From: Alphaproteobacteria bacterium
GTDB lineage: Bacteria > Pseudomonadota > Alphaproteobacteria > Micropepsales > Micropepsaceae
Length of the DNA stretch: 11,483 bases
Assembly: GCA_028869725.1 (NCBI GenBank)
Contig: JAGWRJ010000241.1
Span: 1 to 11,483 of the forward strand
Direction: 5' to 3'
The notes under the pieces are model-generated. The model was given only the letters and a program-made list of their open reading frames with translations, was not told the origin of the DNA and ran no database searches. The translations under genes were made by a program, and so were the position numbers. Shown here piece by piece: positions 6,761 to 11,483 of this stretch (position 1 is its first letter; each line of letters begins with the position of its first letter).

Positions 6761-6862
6761 GGTTGACCTGCCGAGTGGCATAGGGATGCATTCTGGTTTG
6801 CCATTTTGTTGCGGTTCCTTGCTCTGGGGCTGCGGAGTGGGGTCACGGGCTTTGACCGGGGC
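6761..6862. other. Intergenic gap between the GATase-like gene and ribokinase
   Basis: A 102-base gap, one of the larger breaks inside the cluster. It contains a weak inverted repeat (GGTCA/TGACC, 6841-6857) with no T-run, and no convincing promoter. It may separate two transcription or translation units, but nothing in it proves that. Confidence 0.4.
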
Positions 6863-7630
6863 TTATCGGGTCTTTGCCGTCCACGAAAGGATGGAGGTCC
6901 AAAGGCCGGTATAGTGCGGCCAATCTAGGAACTCCTGCGGCGCCCAATGCGGCGCAAGATCCGAGGCGAAGGCAGCCGTCCGGCCCTGACCATATTCGCC
7001 GACGACAAGCATCGGATCGCCACCGACCCGCGCGACCACGGTGGCCTCGGGCTTTTCGATCAGCCTGTTGTAGCCTAGCAGTTGCGGCCAATCCGACGGC
7101 GTATCGCCAAGGACGGGGTGGCCCTGCCCGATAACATCGACGCTCACACCTTCGGGCCGCTCGATCCGGTCATCATGGGTCAGTAGCGTGACCGGCAGCG
7201 GATCGGCTAGCGGGCTCATGCCATAGCGGCCCTTGGCGTCGATCCCGGTAAAGGACAGATAGCCGCCGATCATGACCAGACCGCCACCGCGTTTCACGAA
7301 ATCCGCGATCAGCCCGAGCCGGTTGGGGGATTTTTCCGACCGCAGGAAAGTCTCATCGGGCAAAAGGAACGAATTGGAGCCGATGTCCGAGATGACGACA
7401 ACATCGTATTGATCCATTTCCTCAGCCGTGCGAGGGAAGCGCAAGGTGATTTCATGGGCGCGAATGTAGGTGATATCCACACCCGCATCCGCCATGCAGT
7501 TCATGAAATATGTTGCGCCTTCCTGATATTCGGTCGAGTGGAACTGGTCGAAACCCTTCATGTGGATCGTGTGCTTGACCCAAGATTCACCCACGAACAT
7601 GACCTTGATCGACGATGCATTGACGCTCAT
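6863..7630 (-). CDS. Class I glutamine amidotransferase-like protein (PF07090 type), nucleophile absent
   Basis: A 255-residue protein resembling the 'putative glutamine amidotransferase' GATase1_like family (PF07090, a flavodoxin-like fold). It starts with the strand IKVMFVGESWVKHTIHMKG, has YDVVVISDIGSNS (75-87), and RGGGLVMIGGYLSFTG (114-129) where true GATases place the nucleophile elbow G-x-C-x-G. Here that position has Gly-Gly-Tyr, and the only Cys in the protein is Cys45, so glutaminase activity by the usual Cys is not expected. The family's function is not established; members often sit near sugar-utilisation genes. Start: AAAAGGAGA lies before the ATG at 7630, which overlaps the HAD stop as ATGA, so translation is probably coupled. 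With the HAD phosphatase and the ribokinase next door, a role in handling a sugar or sugar phosphate is possible but unproven. Confidence 0.75.
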   Translation of the reverse strand: MSVNASSIKVMFVGESWVKHTIHMKGFDQFHSTEYQEGATYFMNCMADAGVDITYIRAHEITLRFPRTAEEMDQYDVVVISDIGSNSFLLPDETFLRSEKSPNRLGLIADFVKRGGGLVMIGGYLSFTGIDAKGRYGMSPLADPLPVTLLTHDDRIERPEGVSVDVIGQGHPVLGDTPSDWPQLLGYNRLIEKPEATVVARVGGDPMLVVGEYGQGRTAAFASDLAPHWAPQEFLDWPHYTGLWTSILSWTAKTR

Positions 7631-8319
7631 CTGCGATTCTCCTTTTGTATTGCTTGATTTCTGTCTGCGGAACCGAAGAGCAGACGCCCCATTAAATAGG
7701 CCTCACGGATATTGGTTCCCTGATAGCGCGTGGCCGCCAGCGCCCTCAAAGACGGACTTGGGTTGATGCCGACGGTGCGCGAAAAGGACTTGAACAGCTC
7801 TACATCACTGCTGGAATCGCCGTAGACCACGCAGTCATCCTCGCCCAGGTTGCGGGCGGCCAGCGCGGCACGCGTGATCGTCACCTTTGCCTCGGGCATG
7901 AGCGTGGCGGTGTCGCTCAGCGGCACACCCGGCTCTACCGCTGAGCCATAGGTCTCGTGTGCTCCCCAAAGTTGCAACCGGCGCACAAAGAAAGCTGGCG
8001 ATTGAGAGATCACGATCACCGTTTCGCCACGCGAGCGGATGTCGGCGAAGGTTTCGGCGATCTCCTCCATCCAGGTGGCATTGTGAAAAGCGGCGTCGAA
8101 ATCGGATTCGCTGGCGTTCTGACAGATCTCCAGCAGGGTTCTCCAGAACTCCGTGTCGGTGATACGGCCTTCGCTCCACAGCGTCTCGATCCGGTGGCCG
8201 GTGTCGAGCTGGCCCAGTTGACGGGCAAGCTCAATGGTGGCGGTGCCGCGCAAAAGCGTACCGTCCATGTCAAAGACGTGAAGGCAACCGCTTCCAGTGC
8301 TGCCGACATGAATGGTCAT
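7627..8319 (-). CDS. HAD-superfamily phosphatase (subclass IB, phosphoserine phosphatase-like)
   Basis: A 230-residue haloacid dehalogenase-fold hydrolase. Motif I is FDMDGTLL with Asp17 (nucleophile) and Asp19. Motif II is Ser105 in VIVISQS, motif III is Lys145 in PEAKVTI, and motif IV is GDSSSD (167-172), which holds Mg2+. The alpha-helical cap between motifs I and II (about 28-95) and the motif spacing fit subclass IB (SerB-like) enzymes, which remove phosphate from small metabolites. The substrate cannot be read from the sequence. The ATG at 8319 overlaps the aldehyde dehydrogenase stop by 4 bases (ATGA), and its own stop overlaps the next start the same way, so these three genes form a tightly coupled set. 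One riboflavin-pathway step (dephosphorylation of 5-amino-6-ribitylamino-uracil phosphate) is done by HAD enzymes, so this could be a candidate in a flavin-supply role; that is speculation. Confidence 0.82.
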   Translation of the reverse strand: MTIHVGSTGSGCLHVFDMDGTLLRGTATIELARQLGQLDTGHRIETLWSEGRITDTEFWRTLLEICQNASESDFDAAFHNATWMEEIAETFADIRSRGETVIVISQSPAFFVRRLQLWGAHETYGSAVEPGVPLSDTATLMPEAKVTITRAALAARNLGEDDCVVYGDSSSDVELFKSFSRTVGINPSPSLRALAATRYQGTNIREAYLMGRLLFGSADRNQAIQKENRR

Positions 8320-9815
8320 GCCCCCACCTCGCGTTGATCTGCGGTCGGGCGGCTATCCAGAACCACGGTCTTGTTTTCCAGGTAGGGCAGCAGGCCCGCG
8401 ACGCCGCCTTCGCGTCCAATGCCGGATTGCTTGTACCCGCCAAAGCCGATGCCGAAATCCGCCCGGTTGCCGTTCTGACCTACGGTTCCAGCCCGCAGAC
8501 GACGGCTGAGCGCGCGGGCGCGGTCGACGTCGTGCGTAAAGACCGAGGCGTTCAGGCCAAAGATCGAGTCATTGGCGATGCGCACGGCGTCCTCTTCATC
8601 GACCGCGGCGATAACAGAGGTGACGGGGCCAAAGATTTCCTCTTGGGCAAGGCGCGAAGAGTTGTCGACATTCCCGAACACGGTCGGTTCGATGAACCAG
8701 CCGCGGTTCAGCCCATATGGTCGGTTGCCGCCAAAGCCAAGAGTCGCGCCCTCGACTTTGCCAAGCTGGACATAGCTTGCGACCCGCTCGAGTTGGCGGC
8801 TGGAGGCAAGCGGTCCCATCTGGACACTGCTGTCAAAGGGGTTGCCGACCTTAACACGCGAGTAGCGGTCGGACAGCGCCTCCAGCATTGCGTCATGGCG
8901 GTGCCGGGACACGATGACCCGGGTCAGCGAGGCGCAGATCTGCCCTGAGACGAAACAGGCGCCCGAGGTTAAGCTGTCAGCCGCCTCATCGATATCCATG
9001 TCGTCAAGAATGATCGCCGCCGACTTACCGCCCAGTTCCAGCGTATAGCGACCGACCCGTTCGGCCATGATACCGGCGATCCGTTTGCCGACGCCGGTCG
9101 AGCCGGTAAAGGTGATCTTGTCGACCCGGTGGTCGGTCACTAGCGCCTCGGACGCCTCGCGGTCAGCAGTGACGATGTTCACCACCCCTGGCGGCAATCC
9201 GATCTGATCGACAATTTCTGCAATGACATAGGCCGCGCCCGGAGCCTCGGGCGAGGCTTTGATGATCACTGTGCAACCAGCCAGCAGCGCGGGCGCCAGC
9301 TTCCATGCAGCAAGATGCATCGGGGTGTTCCAAGGAATAATCGCGCCGACCACGCCCACAGGCTCGGCGACAAGCATGCCGAAACCCCGCCCCGAACTAG
9401 TCCGGGCCTCCTGCTCGAACGGATATGTATCGGCCAGATCGGCGTAATAGTTGAAGGCGGCGGGCACCTCTTCCATGGCTGCGGGCACGATGCTGGCGAT
9501 GATGCCAGTTTCGCGCGGCCAGATTTGGGTTAGATCGTCAAACCGTTTGCTCATGGCCTGTGCAAAGGCGCGCAGATATTCCGCCCGCTGTTTCGGTGAC
9601 ATCCTCGGCCAGGGACCGTTGTCAAAGGCCCGGCGCGCAGCCTCGACGGCGCGGGCAACATCCGCCGTTTTTGCCTCGGCGACGGTGAAATACAACTCTT
9701 CGGTTGCCGCGTCGATCACGTCGATCGTGTGGCTTGTCGACGGATCTACCCATTTACCGTCGATATAGAATTTTTGCGGGTGGGAGATGGGAAGATCCGC
9801 GGCGCTGGTGATCAT
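8316..9815 (-). CDS. NAD(P)+-dependent aldehyde dehydrogenase
   Basis: A 499-residue full-length aldehyde dehydrogenase. It shows PWN (161-163), Lys186 in IIKASPE, FTGSTGVG (236-243), the general base Glu260 in LELGGKSA, and the catalytic Cys294 in GQICASLTR. It is distinct from the GabD-type enzyme at 3105-4487: the active-site region GACFVSGQICASLTR resembles the broad ALDH group that oxidises pathway aldehydes. By position it follows the monooxygenase and NIPSNAP genes, so oxidising the aldehyde made by oxygenative ring opening is the likely job (inference), as the PyrB dehydrogenase does in the Arthrobacter pyridine pathway. The start at 9815 is preceded by only a weak AGGGAAA about 12 bases away. 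It lies 64 bases after the NIPSNAP stop and overlaps the HAD gene by 4 bases. GC is high. Confidence 0.88.
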   Translation of the reverse strand: MITSAADLPISHPQKFYIDGKWVDPSTSHTIDVIDAATEELYFTVAEAKTADVARAVEAARRAFDNGPWPRMSPKQRAEYLRAFAQAMSKRFDDLTQIWPRETGIIASIVPAAMEEVPAAFNYYADLADTYPFEQEARTSSGRGFGMLVAEPVGVVGAIIPWNTPMHLAAWKLAPALLAGCTVIIKASPEAPGAAYVIAEIVDQIGLPPGVVNIVTADREASEALVTDHRVDKITFTGSTGVGKRIAGIMAERVGRYTLELGGKSAAIILDDMDIDEAADSLTSGACFVSGQICASLTRVIVSRHRHDAMLEALSDRYSRVKVGNPFDSSVQMGPLASSRQLERVASYVQLGKVEGATLGFGGNRPYGLNRGWFIEPTVFGNVDNSSRLAQEEIFGPVTSVIAAVDEEDAVRIANDSIFGLNASVFTHDVDRARALSRRLRAGTVGQNGNRADFGIGFGGYKQSGIGREGGVAGLLPYLENKTVVLDSRPTADQREVGA

Positions 9816-9879
9816 GAAAATCGTTTCCCTAAAGGTGGTTGCATCAGATGCCGATCGTTGTATCGGGCTTTGTTCGATG

Positions 9880-10230
9880 TTATCCGCTGGCCTTTTTCCC
9901 GCTCAAAAGCGCGTCGAAGGGGCCGGAATTGACCGTCCGGCGACGAATGGCCTGATACAGCGGGCCATTTTTTTCGCGTTCGGCAAAGGCTGCAAGCCAA
10001 TCAGGATCGCTGATGAAGGCTGTCCATTTGCGCTCCAACTCGGCCAGATCGGTAAAGCGCATCGTATAGACCAGCTCATTAAACGAGTTGTCGCCGATGG
10101 TGGTGAAGCCGACCTGGATCAGCTCCATTTCGTGGCGGCGAAACAGTGGGACCACGACTGTGGTGAACAACTCGATGACATCGTTCAACCGTCCCGGCAT
10201 GGGAATATATTCGCGTATTTCGTTGATCAC
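9880..10230 (-). CDS. NIPSNAP-family protein
   Basis: A 116-residue protein that begins MINEIREYIPMPGRL, the usual opening of bacterial NIPSNAP proteins (IxExREYxxxPG). It continues with a helix to VPLFRRHEMELIQVGFTTIGDN, the strand FNELVYTMRFTDLAELERKW, then FISDPDWLAAFAERE near the end; this is the ferredoxin-like alpha+beta barrel outline of the dimeric alpha/beta barrel group. There is no membrane segment, so it is likely cytoplasmic. I chose a GTG at 10230 because AAAAAGGG lies seven bases upstream and the family start matches there. An ATG at 10248 lies upstream of that Shine-Dalgarno sequence and has none of its own. Functions in this family are poorly defined; members recur beside catabolic oxygenases and dehydrogenases. 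It could bind or isomerise a labile intermediate. Confidence 0.82.
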   Translation of the reverse strand: MINEIREYIPMPGRLNDVIELFTTVVVPLFRRHEMELIQVGFTTIGDNSFNELVYTMRFTDLAELERKWTAFISDPDWLAAFAEREKNGPLYQAIRRRTVNSGPFDALLSGKKASG

Positions 10231-10237
10231 CTGACAA

Positions 10238-10245
10238 CCCTTTTT
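10238..10245 (-). promoter_or_regulatory. Ribosome binding site that sets a GTG start for NIPSNAP
   Basis: AAAAAGGG on the minus strand, seven bases before the GTG at 10230. The upstream ATG at 10248 would place this purine run inside the coding sequence, so the GTG is the better start. Confidence 0.6.
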
Positions 10246-10269
10246 CATCTGAACGCCGCGTCTGACCGG

Positions 10270-10300
10270 CGAATGAGAGCGGTCGCGCCGCAATCATTCG
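10270..10300 (-). other. Imperfect hairpin between the monooxygenase and NIPSNAP genes
   Basis: The arms CGAATGA (10270-10276) and TCATTCG (10294-10300) enclose a 2x2 internal loop (GA/AA) and an inner stem GCGG/CCGC with a 5-base loop: 11 paired bases in a 31-base stretch. On the minus-strand transcript it falls 41-71 bases after the monooxygenase stop. No T-run follows, so it is not a classic intrinsic terminator. It may stabilise the 3' end of the upstream message or reduce read-through (inference). Confidence 0.45.
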
Positions 10301-10340
10301 TGACCTTGGTAGTGAATCGGTCTTTTCGTTTGGTTCCGCC

Positions 10341-11435
10341 TTAGTCGGCGAATGCGGGGAAAACCTCTTCGGACATCATCTTCATATTCTTGATGATGGC
10401 CTCGGTCGGCATACCGACGGCGATTAGGCAGGCCATATGATCAACGCCAAGTTTCTCGTAATGCTTAAACCGTTCGATCATGCGATCAGGCGTGGTCAGG
10501 ATTGGGTCAGCATATTTCTCCAAAAGATCTTCCTTGGAGAAAGAGTGATTTTCAGGCGTCATCTTGCCGCCATGCACATAGTCGCGGCTTTCGCCGACAT
10601 CGCGGGTTGCCAAGCGACCATCTTTGGTATCGACCGTTCCCGGGCCTTTGACCAATGCCATGTAGTAGTTGTATTCGTTCACGACATCGTCGAAGTATTC
10701 CAATGCTTCTTCTTCTGTCCGGCCAAGCCAAGTGTGGCGCAGAACCATGACCTGTCCTCGCGGCTTGCCGCTTTTTTGGATCTCGTCTTCATAGCTCGCT
10801 AGAAGCTCTTCAAGATCGCCATAGGGCTCGAAGTTGCCGTAATTAGGCGCGGTGACTAAATTCAGACCCTGTTGGGCGACCCGGCGCACACCGGCTGTGC
10901 TTTGCGAAGCAACCCAGATCTCGGGATGCGGCAAAGTGACGGGTTTGGGCAAAAGAGTTGTCGGCGGGAAGGAATAAAATTCACCATCGAAAGCCATGTC
11001 GTCCTCGACAAAGATCCGACGCACGATTTCCAAGCCTTCTTCATACATCGCCCGCTGGTTCTCGGGTTTCACGCCCAACCGGTCAAGCTGAAGCCGGCTG
11101 CCGCCGCGCGCCACGCCAATACCGATCCGGCCCGGCGCCAGATGATCTAGCATACTCATTTCCGAAGCAAGCAGCAGAGGATTATAAGCAGGCAGAACCA
11201 CCACCCCCGGCACAATCCGCAGCCTCTTGGTCCGCTGAGCGACAATCGCAGAAAACATCATCGCTGACGGATTGCACACATAGTTCTGAAACTGGTTTTC
11301 GTTGACGGTGATCCCTTCGAAACCATATTCTTCGGCTGCGTCAGCGATTCTGAGCATGCTGTCGAGGGTTTCTGACCACGACTTACTCATATCGTTGTAG
11401 AAAAATGGCGCAGTCACCCAAAACTTCATTCCCAT
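10341..11435 (-). CDS. Luciferase-like (LLM class) flavin-dependent monooxygenase
   Basis: A 364-residue TIM-barrel oxygenase of the bacterial luciferase superfamily. Signs are the first strand MKFWVTAPFF, the helix and strand AEEYGFEGITVNENQF (35-49; the usual EHHF spot reads NENQF), RTKRLRIVPGVVVLP (68-82), SMLDHLAPGRIGIGVARGG (94-112), and PEIWVASQSTAGVRRVAQQGLNL (171-193). Known for the family: these enzymes use FMNH2 from a separate reductase and O2 to oxidise or cleave substrates, including N-heterocycles (PyrA, RutA), nitrilotriacetate-type chelators and sulfonates. The likely partner here is the flavin reductase fusion at 2125-3093. Start: ATG at 11435 with AGGAG six bases upstream; an internal ATG at 11429 is less well placed. 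It is the first gene visible in the cluster and presumably does the opening step. GC is about 48% in a sampled line, below the central genes, so it may have a different origin or stronger expression-driven codon choice. Confidence 0.9.
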   Translation of the reverse strand: MGMKFWVTAPFFYNDMSKSWSETLDSMLRIADAAEEYGFEGITVNENQFQNYVCNPSAMMFSAIVAQRTKRLRIVPGVVVLPAYNPLLLASEMSMLDHLAPGRIGIGVARGGSRLQLDRLGVKPENQRAMYEEGLEIVRRIFVEDDMAFDGEFYSFPPTTLLPKPVTLPHPEIWVASQSTAGVRRVAQQGLNLVTAPNYGNFEPYGDLEELLASYEDEIQKSGKPRGQVMVLRHTWLGRTEEEALEYFDDVVNEYNYYMALVKGPGTVDTKDGRLATRDVGESRDYVHGGKMTPENHSFSKEDLLEKYADPILTTPDRMIERFKHYEKLGVDHMACLIAVGMPTEAIIKNMKMMSEEVFPAFAD

Positions 11436-11483
11436 GATGCACTCCTAGTAGTTACTTTGTCGCTAAGCAAAAAGATGTTTTTA
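11436..11483 (-). promoter_or_regulatory. Leader in front of the monooxygenase gene
   Basis: These 48 bases hold the Shine-Dalgarno sequence (TAGGAGT) of the monooxygenase and an AT-rich stretch at the window edge. The cluster promoter may lie here or just beyond, but I see no convincing -35/-10 pair in what is present. Confidence 0.4.

Noticed and set aside
6841..6857. GGTCA/TGACC inverted repeat as a terminator
   Set aside because: The stem is only 5 bp with a 7-base loop and no T-run on either strand.
1..11483. CRISPR array, tRNA, rRNA, or phage-defence genes
   Set aside because: No regularly spaced direct repeats, tRNA-like cloverleaf or rRNA stretches were seen, and every sizeable gene fits metabolism or transport.

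Overview
The window holds twelve genes, all read from the minus strand (right to left), and no convincing gene on the plus strand. The left edge carries the first 41 codons of a trimeric porin of the type common in Burkholderiales (signal peptide followed by QSSVTLYGIVDEGI), so the host is most likely a betaproteobacterium; this rests on one gene fragment. Positions 237-567 hold two decayed remnants of IS3-family transposases, and the catabolic cluster starts directly beside them. My hand counts on a few 60-base lines suggest about 45-52% GC at the two ends and up to about 68% in the centre (ribokinase, succinate-semialdehyde dehydrogenase). That pattern fits a mosaic, transferred cluster.

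Layout in transcription order: luciferase-like flavin-dependent monooxygenase (LLM, 11435-10341); a 110-bp gap with a hairpin; NIPSNAP protein (10230-9880); aldehyde dehydrogenase (9815-8316); HAD phosphatase (8319-7627); PF07090-type GATase-like protein (7630-6863); ribokinase (6760-5813); ribose-phosphate pyrophosphokinase (5781-4726); small tautomerase-fold protein (4706-4506); succinate-semialdehyde dehydrogenase (4487-3105); a SnoaL-like/flavin reductase fusion (3093-2125); type II lumazine synthase (2027-1569); and an arylformamidase-like alpha/beta hydrolase (1446-562). The gaps are short (4-bp overlaps up to about 120 bp) and most genes have good Shine-Dalgarno sequences, so this is probably one operon or a few overlapping transcripts.

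How they may work together (inference): a two-component FMNH2-dependent monooxygenase, an aldehyde dehydrogenase, an amide/formamide-type hydrolase and a succinate-semialdehyde dehydrogenase are the same set of activities as the pyr pathway for pyridine ring cleavage that I recall from Arthrobacter sp. 68b (pyridine to an N-formyl enamine aldehyde, then the acid, then succinate semialdehyde, then succinate). The window would then be a proteobacterial cluster for pyridine or another N-heterocycle, with extra genes. Among the extras, ribokinase, PRPP synthase and lumazine synthase could raise the FMN supply for the monooxygenase pair. A competing reading is catabolism of a ribosylated or flavin-like substrate. 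No regulator and no transporter is visible; they may lie beyond the right edge.
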